Below, piece by piece: positions 9,889 to 21,700 of a stretch of DNA of 64,000 bases. The DNA comes from Ulva prolifera (lineage: Eukaryota; Chlorophyta; Ulvophyceae; Ulvales; Ulvaceae), in the NCBI GenBank assembly GCA_023078555.1, contig CM041201.1, positions 4,285,713 through 4,349,712 of the forward strand, read 5' to 3'. The position numbers and the translations under genes were made by a program. A model generated the notes under the pieces. The model was not told where the DNA came from. It searched no databases and saw nothing but the letters and a program-made list of their open reading frames with translations. How positions within the stretch are numbered: position 1 is the stretch's first letter; every line of letters starts with the position of its first letter.

Positions 9889-12800
9889 TAGATACACTCG
9901 ATCAACCAGCAGAGCGATGTGTGTCTGGATACATGCCAAGTGATGCAGAGAATGTGGTGTCAGCGCACTTGCTTGTACGACGGACGTATACTCTCGCTGC
10001 ACGCGGTATGGAGCTGCAGCAACGCGATCGGATTGCCATGATGCTCAACAAGCACCGGGTGGCAATGGAGCAGTGGCACGGCCAGCCAGATCCAGCTCTA
10101 GAAGAGCCACCCGCGGCATCTTGGCAGCGCCATGGGGCCGAGCCGATCATTGTGGATGCAGCCCTGTGTAGCTTGAGAGAAGCGGCCGCAGAGATAGGAC
10201 AGACATCGAGTGCGAATCATTCTGACGTCTGGATTCATGCATACAATGAGCGGCATGGTAACTGCACATCAATTTTTGCACAGGTGAGATCAAAGTCACT
10301 CACATTCTAATGCAGCCAGCATGCAATGCTCATACATTGCAGCACATCTTCCCATGCGGCCACTGCTACACTTGAATGCTAGTCAATATCGTTCCATGCT
10401 GGGTGGAGTGCGTAACGTATAAATGGTCACAGGTGCTGGTGTGGAAGCTTTCGCGAGGACGCTGGACCTGAGCACAGGCAGTGCTGCAACCTGTGCAGAT
10501 CTGCAGGACCGCACCAACGCACTGCTCACAGTTGGTCATAGTTGTATTCTGGGCGCTGTGTCAACCGGTGTGTATGTGGAGACTGTGAAGGAAGGAGATG
10601 AAACTGACCAGGTGTGCCACTTGCAAAACAACTCATCCTCACAATGTTGGCCCATGAACCTTACAGGCCACACAGTCTCAGTTGGACATTGGAAAAGTTG
10701 ACTACGCAACGTCCTGAGAGCTTGTTCCACACTGCTAGTGAAGATGTGATGACAGCACAGACGCAGGCCTGTTCCGTGACAGTTGTGCACGAACTGGCAA
10801 GTTGAAGAAGTCCTCTGCTCGGTGGGCCTGGGCAGAGTGTTCTGGTGTGCGCTGCGCACGGCATTGGTGCGTCACTCCGGGGCATTCAGCACAAGATAGC
10901 ATACAGGTGGCACCGGCTGGAGAGCCCCCTAAGAAGAAGATTTCACATTCAGACATGACCTCAATGCTCGGCGTTCTTAGGCGCCATGTGACATCGCTGT
11001 GGCCATGCATCAGGCGCTCCAACCTTGATGCTCGGGTGATGCGGCGCATCATAGGGCTGGACAGCTTTGTGGACTTCGAGCGCAGCGACCCTGCAGCCCG
11101 GGGCCTTCTCATACACGCATTGCAAGACATGCGCAGCTCCCTGCTGCAACGGCACCAGCGCTTGTTTCACAGCAAGTCGCTGCAAGGGGCGACATCATGG
11201 GACAAGTGGGCTGGGCAGGAGCGCGAGGCTGCATGGAAATGTGTGACCATGGGTGCTCGGGGCCTACACAAGTGGGCGACTCTCCTGCAGTCGGAGCTAC
11301 ATGGGCTTGCACAGCAGCGTGCTCCGGGGACAGCGCTGATCATGTTGAAAGCGGTACGCTGTTCTTCTTCCGTGCTTCTGTGATTGCACGACACCAAATC
11401 CTGCATCTGCTACGAGATGATGTCCGATGTTGGTGTGGTGTCCATCGTGGTGGTACATGTGGGCTTGTCTGTGCACACACCAGATGTGTTTGGATGCCAG
11501 AGTTGGCTCACTTGCCGACACAAATATCCGCACTACAGTGATTTCTTGAATTGGTCCGTTTGTGTATGGCTCTGAGTCCTCAGGTATGGCTGAAAATCAC
11601 TCAGCAGCAGGCTGCCAGCATCACTGCAATGGGAGCACTGTTCACCTTCTAATATAGCTTACAGACCATGTGTGGACACTTGCCATGAACGCTGTGATTA
11701 AATCTGGTTGCAGAAAGGAGATGGCCTTCAGAAGGTCAATGAAGAAGCATGTACACTGCTACTTGGTAATCTCATGATCAATTTGCTGAAAGCACTGAAT
11801 TTTGCTCATGAAGATGTCGCCGCTCTGCAGCAGGGGCCGTCAGCAGGAAGCCGGGGACCCTCTGATGCTATTCATGTCTTTGTGTCAACGATGAGCATTC
11901 TTGTGTATGCACTGCTGGGCCACAGCAGCGAGCATAGCTTTTGGATGCACCTGTTGCAGGCTTGCAGTGGCAAGCACCGTGCGAGTGCGTCATCTCCATG
12001 TTGAGGTGGTGTTGCCTGGCGCATGCTGATGTGATGGTCTGCACATTCCATTTCAGCATCTCAGGACGGCTTCCTTCCTCACAAATCAGTGTGTTGTAGG
12101 CTCCATGCTTTTACCCCTTGCTTCTTCCACATTATCGGAAGCATTTTCTCTTTTGTCGCGCATCCAAGAGCTGAAACCTCCGGCCGGGCACCCCGCTGTG
12201 CAAGCTCTTGGAGCTTGCCTTCGGCATTTGCCGCTGTGCATGAAGTCCGCAGAAGAGATTCTACCAGCAATTCAAGCATGTTGCTCAGCTAGTTTCATGA
12301 CATCGGGGCATTGGTCCAATGCAGCATTACCAAGCTTTGCATTCATGCTTGGATCTGCAGCTGCAAGCTTGCACAGGTGCTTCCTATGGCAGGCAGTGCA
12401 GCAGGAATGGAATTTTACCATTCTGCTTTCGTGTTTGTCACCAAGATTTCGTGCAGGTGTGGGCGAATTAGCCTGTTGCAGGCTGTGGCCCCATTTGGAA
12501 TCGACACAAACAACACTGCCGAGACGCTGCTCGCCACTTCAGTGAACGACACTGCACAAGGGGGGATTATCTGTGTTCTAGACAGGCTGGCCTCCGTGGC
12601 CCCCGCAGCCGTGCTTGAGATTTCCGGGCTCCTGAGCTCTTCTAATGCATCTGGCCCCTTTCCATGGAGTCTGCGCTGGTGCATTCTTGCTGGTAGCTTG
12701 TGTGACCTTGCGAACAACCGCTCCAGTCAAGGAGCTGCGTTCTGGAATGGACTCCTCAGTGTTGTGACCTCGGATGAAATCCGTGAGCACGTGGACATGT

Positions 12801-15800
12801 GGGGAGATGCTAGGATGCCTGATGTCGATGCGATTCATAAGGACATCAAAGGCGAAGTCTGGGGACAATGGCTGGCAGCAGCGCTACTTTCTGGCATGAT
12901 GCCCCAGGAGCAGATGGCATGCCCACAGAACACACTGGACGTCTTTTTCCTAAAGTGCAGCGCACCGCAGGGCCTGCCCCAACTAACACTTGCCACCGCT
13001 GTGACCGTTGTAAGCTGTACAGATTCAGCAGACTTGATGCAGGGATGCCGTGTCGCAGTATCTGCAGTAATCAGCATCTCAGTGTACAGCACTGCTTACA
13101 GCAAGGTGTGATACATCATGCGACCAAAAGTACAGACATGATCCTTTGTTCCTATGACGCTGTCACACGCTCATGGTGTATCCCTGTCACTTCCAGAAAG
13201 CGGCTGGAAGTAAGGCCTTCTGATGTCAGATGTTGCTGGTATGACAGAAGAACTCACCTGGTGCCCACTGATGCAGGATGTTGAGACACGGCAGCTTCAA
13301 GCTCTTCAGAACAATCCAGACCCCCAAGCGCACGCCATCCGCCATCTGCTGCTGCTTTGGGCAGCATTCATCCTGCAGCATGCTCAGCTACTGATCAGCT
13401 CTCCTTCGTTGTCGAGCCCGTCCTCGTCGAATGTCGGAACAAGGAGCTTGGTCTCTGCTACAGCAGATATCAGAGCACAAGCTCGCGGCTCCTTGCTCTC
13501 GGGTGGTCATGTTCATCCTGCCTGCGCATCTCTTCTTTCATTCTTCCAAGCTTTGGCAGGCAGGATGTCGCCTTCAACGCTCCTTGCTCTCCCGGACTCA
13601 CTGTGCCATCCAGAGCTACTTGTTCCACGGTGTCCACCGTTGACCCCTTATTCATGGCAGGGTCAATTGATCTCTTCAATGACCATTGCACTGCTGGGCC
13701 GGCTGCCGTATGCGTCCATGCATCATGTGCGTATCGTTGACGGTGCTAGCAAGGGTGGGCCAGGGGATAAGCTTGACAGCACAGAGTATGTCCTCCCGCA
13801 CAACTGGCCATACCAAAGCCTAGCTGCGGACGTAATCCTCCAAGAATTTGCCGCTGCAGTGGGTGCTTTTACGACCCTGGAAGAACTCCAGCGATGGGCG
13901 GATTCATACCCAGCTGTCCCAGCTGTTGCTGCTCAGCAGCAGGACTGTGTGAGCCCATTTATGTTTTCTTTACAGCATATTGGTGAGTACCTCCTGCTCA
14001 CCAGAGTGCGTCTGTCGTGGCCTCTGTAGCATTTGACTGCAGTCGCTAAAAGTGCTCGACTGCGTCCAAGTTTATTCAATGTACAGCTCTGCCAGTCTGT
14101 TACATACAGAAGAGTGCGTATGCAGTTGGACAAGCAGAGCATGGGCCTGCATCGATTCAGGCCGCGTGCAATGCGGTTGCGTGTGTGAGACACATTTTCA
14201 ACGCGCCCACTGTCCGTGGTTCTTCGGCTTGCGTCGCTGCATTCAAGGCTATTTTGCTGCCGATTCTCGAACTTATTCCAAAAGCTGTGGCCCGCCCCAC
14301 TCTTGCACTGGTGCAGCTGGAACTGTTATTGCTGTTGCAGGCAGCATTGCCAGATCTACCTTCTGTCTTTCCATCACAGGAGGATGCTGTGCATGCTGCG
14401 CCACCACCCGGTGCAGCAATAGGGGACTCCTTGACATGGTATGCAGTTCAGCAGTCCCTGCTGTGCTCCCTCCAGGTGTGCTCCTGTTTTTGTCAGGTAG
14501 ACCTGAGCAGGTTCATGCAAAGATTGTCAACTGCCCAAAGGGTGATGCTCCTGGGCTGATGCAGCAAAGGACATGGCTCGTGCTGCAGGCACTGTCAGAT
14601 CTTCTAGCGCTGCCAGCTGCTATCTCACAGCATGTTCAGCAGGAACTTGGCAAGATGACCGGCACACAGGCCATTGGCCTCATTCAACCTGGCCATTGCA
14701 TCTGGCATGTTAAACGACTGTCGCAGATGGCGCCACAGGTGCCATTTGAGACGTTCGACAATTCTGCTACAATATCTTCCATAGAGTGCGCATCACTGTG
14801 TCCTACTGCATCTTTGATCCGAGTCACATGAATGGTTTAGTGCTGCATGGCTCCGCTCTTGCTGCAGTTGGTGAGCAGCTCGAACTATGTGAAATCAAGC
14901 AATCAGCTACCTGGCAAACGTTTTGCACTGCATGCTTCTTGGTGGACTTCTGCGTGCAGACTGTTCTGTTAACGTACAGGCCTCACCAAACACGATGGGT
15001 GATAGCTGCAATGTTGCTCATCAAGAATAATGACGCCGAGGGTATCCTCTGGAGGTTACTCAGAAAACCAGACGGTGGGGAAGGCATGGAGTGGATCATG
15101 CAAGTGCTTCCGCGGCTTGGCTGGTTGCTGGTGGCGGGCGAGTCCTGGTACTGCAATGGACTTGCGCTGATGGGGCCTCCTGCAGTACAGCTGCAGGTAC
15201 CCCTGGCGTCATGGATACAGGTGTGCTTGCTGCTTCATGCGAAACGCTGTTTGCGCCGTGGTGATGTGCAAAGTGGTAGGAATCTTGACCAAAAATGAAA
15301 CTCTATTCACGTGGGGACATCGCCTTGTCCAGCAATGTGCCTGCACAATCTCGGATTTATGCCTGAGAGTGTCAATAAGGGATGGTGATCACTGTGCAGA
15401 GGCGCTTGAGATGGCTGCGGCAGCAGTATGACGACCTAATAGAGACGCTAGCACTGCTGCATGATCAGGACATGCAGCATATCATCGGCCAAAGCATCCC
15501 CACCGAAGTCCTCTCGGCGGCGCAGGCAGCTGCCGTTGCTGCCTCAGCCCGTCCGCAGCAGCGGGCTGCATATGATGCTGACCGCTCATGTGAGCAGCGC
15601 ACGATGCCGAATGCTCCGATTGCTAGGCCACCACGGCCACCTCCGCAACCCATGGTGTCGGTCGCCCTCAGCCAGAGCCGCCCCAAACACAGCCGCAAGG
15701 CAGGCTGGGTGGCGCAGAGTCTCCGTGGCCCAACAGAACATGCAGGGGGGCACCACAAGAAGATGAAGATGGGTCCTGGTACAGCGGGGCGTGGCCAGGA

Positions 15801-16107
15801 TCTGCACCGACTCGGCAGCGGTGCTGGAGCATCCACACCTGCACAATCCCTGCAGCAGGGTAGCTGTTGTGAGTGGGAGGACTTTGATGAGCATGATCCA
15901 GTGCGGGACCCGGAGATAGGTACCGGTATTGGGTCTCCCTGCATGGCCAGTGCCCATGCTCGAGGCATGGGATCAACCCAGCCCAACGAAGCTTTAGCTT
16001 TGGACACCCATCAAATGTCTCGATCACTTGTAGACACAGTACCTGTCCCGGTGCTGCGACCTGCAGCAGCTGCTGCAGAAGAAGAGGCAGATAGCTTGCC
16101 TTGGTAA
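9889..16107 (+). CDS. Very large helical protein segment, unrecognised, probably same gene as the zinc finger
   Basis: A chain of exons with leucine/alanine-rich helical character: about 9889-10283, 10508-10571, 10910-11352, 11708-11990, 12105-12430, 12457-13010, 13223-13982, 14185-14500, 14570-14770, 14830-15210 and 15382-16107. Boundaries other than the first few are approximate. Examples are SMLGVLRRHVTSLWPCIRR, LLLGNLMINLLKALNFAH and RHLLLLWAAFILQHAQLL, giving the look of a HEAT/ARM-like solenoid. The last exon is disordered and basic, with RPPRPPPQP, HHKKMKMG and an acidic WEDFDEHDP patch, and stops at 16107. I do not recognise the family. It could be a separate gene beginning near 9840, but no intergenic gap or poly(A) signal is obvious there, and splice phases join it to the zinc-finger exons. 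Confidence 0.5.
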
Positions 16108-16247
16108 TGTGGTCAAGTTCTACTGATTCATACATAAGCTTGGAAATTGGTGCGTTTGGTGGTGACTGAAAATTGTATGGCAAGTAGATACCCAAATATT
16201 AGTGTAGTTTTACATGATTGATACAGCAGATGCATTCACATCCCATG

Positions 16248-16252
16248 TGTAA
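16248..16252 (+). terminator. TGTAA polyadenylation signal of the large helical-protein gene
   Basis: TGTAA is 141 nt after the stop at 16107, at the spacing typical of the window. Confidence 0.55.
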
Positions 16253-16859
16253 GATGAGATCTGCATACTGCTGTGGCTCTTGATCCAATGACGGAGGACG
16301 ACTCCCTGCATGCTTGCCCTCGATAGCATCATGCCTGTGTAGGATGGACAACGTGGCTCATAGCCATGCGATGCTATGCGCAAGCAGACAGAAAAACTGG
16401 TTTTTCTATATGGTTTTGGGGAATTTGTTGCTGAGATGAGAAATTAACGATGTTTAAGCAGGATTCGATGCAGGAGCATCAACATGCAGGAATACTTCAG
16501 CAGATATATCTCCCAGCAGACCTGATAAGCGGCCGAGCATGGACACTTGGTAGGGATCCCCAATTTCAAACTGCACACCTCGCGCCGTAGCCTTCAGTAT
16601 AACACATAATGTTCTTTGCAAATGTTTAAATAGAGGAGGCTACTTTCTTTTAGGTCAGCGAGCGAATGCGACACAGCGAAGCAAGGGACATTGCTGTTGA
16701 AACCATGCATTCGAGATAAAGCGCGTGTTGTCGTGAACGGCGTGAGATCGATCGGAGCCTGTTGAGCGTCTCACGCACACTACCAAGTTGATGCAGTGGG
16801 AAAGATCTGTTTGTCGGAAGTGAGACGTTGTCGGCCTTTGTCCCCGCCGTGGCTGCAAA

Positions 16860-17518
16860 ATGAGCCGATCTGTGGTGAAGTCGCTGCAGGAAGCGACGGG
16901 CAAGAAAAGCCTCTTCGAAATCATCAAGACAGCTGGTGTGAACATCCTTTTAGATGGGAACTGGATGGAAACCTCAGCACAGCTTTCAGGTGGAGCCCAA
17001 ACAAAACTAGTGGGAACCGATGATCTAGGGAACAAATACTATGAAGATACGACTCGCATGTACGCATGATTCTGCTGTCCGCTAGATTCTGCTGTCCGCT
17101 ACTATTACTGTTTGTCGCTTCGGTGACCCGCTTCAGCTCTCCCTGCATTCGATCACGATCAGAGTGCTCCAGTCTGCTCGACTGCTGAAACCTGTGGATA
17201 GGTTTAGAGCCGGGACAAATCGATGGTGAAAAGTCAAGGATAAATCGCGTATTTTGGTGCAGGTATGGCCGACACCGGTGGGTGGTGTACAAGGAGTTGG
17301 GAGAGTACAATGCCAGCTCTGTGCATCCACATTGGCATGCGTGGCTACATTGTATCGATGAGAGGACACCGATGGAAGCTCCGCCAGCCAAGCACAAGTT
17401 TGACATTGCTTACTTTCCGAATCCGACAGGTTCGGATCAGAAGTATCTGCCAAAGGGCAGCTGGGCAAATAGCCAACAACGGTCTTGGGTGAAGACAGAG
17501 TTCTGGTCGCCACCATGA
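16860..17518 (+). CDS. NDUFA12: NADH dehydrogenase (complex I) subunit NDUFA12/B17.2, 2 exons
   Basis: Accessory subunit at the peripheral arm of mitochondrial complex I. Exons 16860-17059 and 17263-17518 join through an intron with GTACGC donor and GTGCAG acceptor, giving 151 residues, close to the family size. Diagnostic features are LVGTDDLGNKYYED followed across the splice by YGRHRWVVYKE, then VHPHWHAWLHCIDERTP and a Pro-rich C-terminus ending KTEFWSPP. The start at 16860 is the first ATG of the frame. The intron contains a directly repeated 17-nt unit (GATTCTGCTGTCCGCTA) at about 17069-17102. Confidence 0.95.
17069..17102 (+). repeat. Short tandem duplication in the NDUFA12 intron
   Basis: Two adjacent copies of GATTCTGCTGTCCGCTA stand a few bases inside the intron, near the donor. 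This is probably a recent replication slip with no coding effect. Confidence 0.7.
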
Positions 17519-17739
17519 GATGAATGCGTAGTGTCTGTGTACCAGACATGTTAGTGATTATTGATTGTTGATATCAGGGACTGCTCCAGGTTGCAGCCAC
17601 TTGCTTGCTTGCGGGGTACAACGCAGACATCATGGCAAGCTGCTACTGATCAAGCTCAACTCTCAACATGTATGAGTAAAACATTGTTAATACAGCTCCA
17701 ACACAAGGTATACGCAATTCTAGGTGCCTAGCCTGCTGT

Positions 17740-17744
17740 TGTAA
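17740..17744 (+). terminator. TGTAA polyadenylation signal of NDUFA12
   Basis: TGTAA is about 222 nt after the NDUFA12 stop and is the first clear match downstream. Confidence 0.5.
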
Positions 17745-18789
17745 CATGTGCTTGGGGGAGAACGTGCACATATACAGGTTGCAATTGGTCTACAAACTCG
17801 AGCTTTCGTGTAATATGTGCCGAATTCGCAACCTTGGATGGCAAATTCTAGGCTTGTTGCGGTTGAATACCACCAGAAAAGAAAAGCTGGACGATGCCAC
17901 CCTAGTAACTCCTATATAGATGCTCTGCGATGCGCTCTGTGATGTAAGCACAACGTACATGGGCGACCTGACTCACATTGATCAAGCCTGACTGATGCAA
18001 TCTAAGCGAGAAGTCGGAGATACGTGAGTGCCCTTACCGGTTCCATGGTGTTAGCGCCGTGTCTTAACGTATGCACACTGATAGACCTTACATGCTAGCA
18101 TGTGTGCCATTCAGCACTGATTTTTTTTTGCACATGGGACCTGATGTTCCGCCATGGGCTCTTGTAATCCACTACATCGTTACTGATGTAGACCACTGCT
18201 ATTTGTGGGATCGGAGAGCCATGTTTTGAGGGGGCTTCAGTGTTGGTGTGCGGCGTGGTGCTTCAGTGTTGGTTGGGGCGGGCCATCTCCTCCATGGGAC
18301 TGGGGCGCTCGGCGATGACGCGCCCTTCGGAACCGAGTGGCGATGTGCATCGTCTGCCTATCGCTAATGGGAGACTGCCATTATGTGCATGAGTGTTTGT
18401 AGGCAGATCCGAACTCCTGTGGCATGTGGCCGTGAGTGTTTGGAGGGCCTTCGACTGCCGGCTTGGGAGTGGTATGTTGGGTGGGGGGCAATTGGAGTTT
18501 TGCGGCTGGGTCGGAGGCGCTTGGGCACGGGTAGCGTTGTACCCGCCATCTAAGCATCCTGGCCAGCCTGGCCTTGGCAAGGCCTTGGGGCGATTGGCTC
18601 TCACAGGACCCCGTAGCCACCCATCATCACCGCCTGCAGCAGTGTTGGCTCGAATGGACTACAATGCCGCAGGACATGCTGGCGTCGATCACGTGGTGCC
18701 TGACCGCAGTTATTGATTGGTGCAGGTGATGGTGCTTGTTTCCTTTGTTTCAAGTCATTGGCGGCAGCAGTTGAGCGGGATTGACTACC
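17745..18789. promoter_or_regulatory. Intergenic region before the SR140 gene
   Basis: No coding family was recognised. It includes a run of nine T at 18121-18129. Short frames around 18263-18716 on both strands are G/C-biased and match no family. It presumably holds the SR140 promoter and 5' UTR. Confidence 0.4.
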
Positions 18790-21700
18790 ATGAAGCGCGG
18801 TCCAGTCGTGATCAAGAAAAAGAACGCTTTTCAGGTACAGCTTTCAAGATTCCACACAGTGCATCAATTGAACAACGTAGGTGGTGTGGGTTACATTTGT
18901 GCGGACACGTAAACAACTGTGGTGCTGTAGAAACACAAGTCCGCGGAAGCTGAACGGAAAAAGGTGCGAGCGCCATTTCAGCATACCGATGCTCATCTCG
19001 ATCATGCCAGACTCATGTATCAATGCATTCGGGAAGTATAGGCTCAAGAAGAAGAGGAGGCGCGCGTGTTGGCCGAATTTGAAGCAACCTTTGGCGCTAA
19101 AGGCCCTGATGCGGAAGCAAAACCCCAGACCAAAGCCAGCACTGGTACGACAGATGGTATATGAAATCAGGTGAGTGCTTCCAAAGCTGTAGCGCCTCAT
19201 GGACTGCATCGTATGTGCAGGCGTGCGACCCCAGCTACCAGTGGGCATGGGTCTTGCCAGGAAGATCGGGATGCCTCAAGTCACAAAGCCTGAAGATTCA
19301 TCCAAATGGGACACCAACGCAGTGCTTAGTGCTCCAAGCCCAGCTCCGTTGGTGCGGCAACGCTGTGCGACTGTGCCTGGTGAACAGCTGCATTGCCTGT
19401 AGTTGCCCCGGTCCCTCTGATCTTGTGCGGAACATCACGACCCCACTTTTAAGGAGCAACACAAGCTTGTTTGCTGAAGTATTTTTTGCAGCTGTGACAG
19501 CCAGATCGGCTTCCAATTCTTGATCCCTGTATCGCGTTGCAGTCTCAGCGACCCAACGAATTGCCCACTTCTAAGGGAGGGAAACGTCAGATAGATCTTC
19601 TCACAGAGAAGTTGAAAGGGTGAGTTCATTCATGGGTATCTGGATTGCAATATCTTCTGGATCATGGCAGATCTGAACCTGATGTGTTCAGCCATTGTGG
19701 CCGCCTGGAGTACAACGATGATTGAGCGAGTCAGACAAGGGGGCAACAAGAATGTGACACCTTGATCTCGCAGCAACTTGTCTACTCTGTCAGCGCACCG
19801 CCGGCATCGTGGATGTTCCTAATGCCCCTCCATGCATGCCTGTGCTGCGCGGCAGTGATGATGCTTGAGTCATAGAAAGGCGCTTGGGGGGGGGGTGTTG
19901 GGACCAGAGTGACGTAAGCACGCCACTGACTGACAGCATGTACTGACAGACGTGCCATTTGTACATTGCAGAGAGCGGGATGTCCGCGAGGATCGCAAGC
20001 GGGTTCTTGCAAACGTTGGCATGGGGCATCTGGCGACAGCAGAGCCACCGACAGATGACCACTCAACGAACATGTACTTGAGTAACATACCCCGAACGGT
20101 AAACGAGACCATGCTGATGGAGGCATTCGGGCGCTACGGCCCCCTTGCAAGCGTGAAAATCATGTGGCCTCGATATGAAGACAGCTACAAAACTCACAAT
20201 TCAGGTTTTGTAGCGTTCATGGTGTGTTGCCTTCGTGCTTTGTCAGTGACACCAACCCGCTTGGCGCTGCGATCGTTTCCGTTGCTGTTCAGGATCTATT
20301 TGTGTGCATTTCAGCAGACAACACTGTGGACTATGCAGAGCAGAAAGCATGCTGAAGAAGCGATGTCTCACCTAAATGGATCCATGCTGCATGGGTCCGA
20401 GATGAAGATTGTGTTCAGCAAGCCTGTGCCAATACCACCTCAGCCCGTGTACCCCCCACCAGCACATGTCCGACAGATTCGTGCGAATATGTCAGCAGCA
20501 GCAGGAAAAGTGGTACCGAGAGGGGAACACTCGTGGGGTCGTGGACAGACTGACGAAGAGGTCGTGCACAAGGTAGGCGATATTTTCCTTTTTCGCTGCG
20601 TGCAGTGGCCAATCACCTTGGACTGCGGAAATACACATATATCACTTTCCAGTGGCCCGTTGCCCGCAGATGTAGCACGATACTAGCCCCAAAACACCGC
20701 CCTGGCAGGCACTTGGTAGACCAGAAGGGCAGCTAAGTATATGCGGTACCATGTCACGCTGTGTGCCTTACTATTCCCGACCTTGCGCAGTAACTCAGGG
20801 TCAGAGCATTCAGGTCGAATTTTATGGTGCACCTGCAGGGCTGTGGCCCTGACATCATGGTGAACTTTCCAAAGGAGGAGAGGATACGATTTGTGATCGA
20901 CACACTTGTGCGATTCATCATGGAGGACGGCACAGACCTAGAGCAGCTGCTACTGGAAGCGGAGCACAGCAACCCAGAGTTTGACTTCTTACGGGACGTT
21001 GACTCGCCTGAACACATGTACTACCGCTGGAAACTTTACAGCCTGTGCAACGATGATTCTATGTCTGCATGGCGTACAGAGCCCTTTGTCATGATTGAAG
21101 GTAGCAATCGCATTCACCCTCCACCTCTAGTGAGCCCAGCCTTTCAGAGTGAAACTGCAGCACAGAGAGGTGGGGATCTCATTTATGCTTTGCCAGCTTG
21201 GGATTTGCATGTCTGTCTCCTGTTGACTTCATGTCCATGTTTGGAGCGTGCTCACCAAGTGTGCAACATTGTACTTTTCAGTCCATCATCCCATCGTCAC
21301 CAGTGCCACGGATGCGCCCATCCTGAATGTGATCATACTGAACCAATGTACTTTTGCTAGGCAAGGAGCGAGAGCGCGAGCTGCAGCTATCAGACCTGGA
21401 GCGAGAGCGGTTGGAGGACATGCTCAGGCAGCTGCGCATTGAGCGATCAGACATCCAGACGGCAATGCTCTTTGCTTTGGATCATGCAAACTGTGCGGCA
21501 GAGATCTCTGAATGCTTGATCGCATCTCTTACTCTCCCTGAAACACCCCTCCCCCTAAAGATCTCCCGGTGTGTTGGCCAGCTGGATTTTGAAGAGTGGA
21601 CCTGTATTTCTATAGAGCACTTGCAAGCATGTGCCTTACAGGCATTGCCAGGCGTATGCAATGTTCATTGCACCAAGTGCTGCAAAAGCTAATGTTTGTT

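Noticed and set aside
18121..18129. Run of T as an RNA polymerase III terminator
   Set aside because: No tRNA or small-RNA gene with A and B boxes could be recognised just upstream.
18263..18716. Overlapping short frames on both strands before SR140
   Set aside because: They are Pro/Arg-biased, lack motifs and neighbours, and are best read as intergenic.
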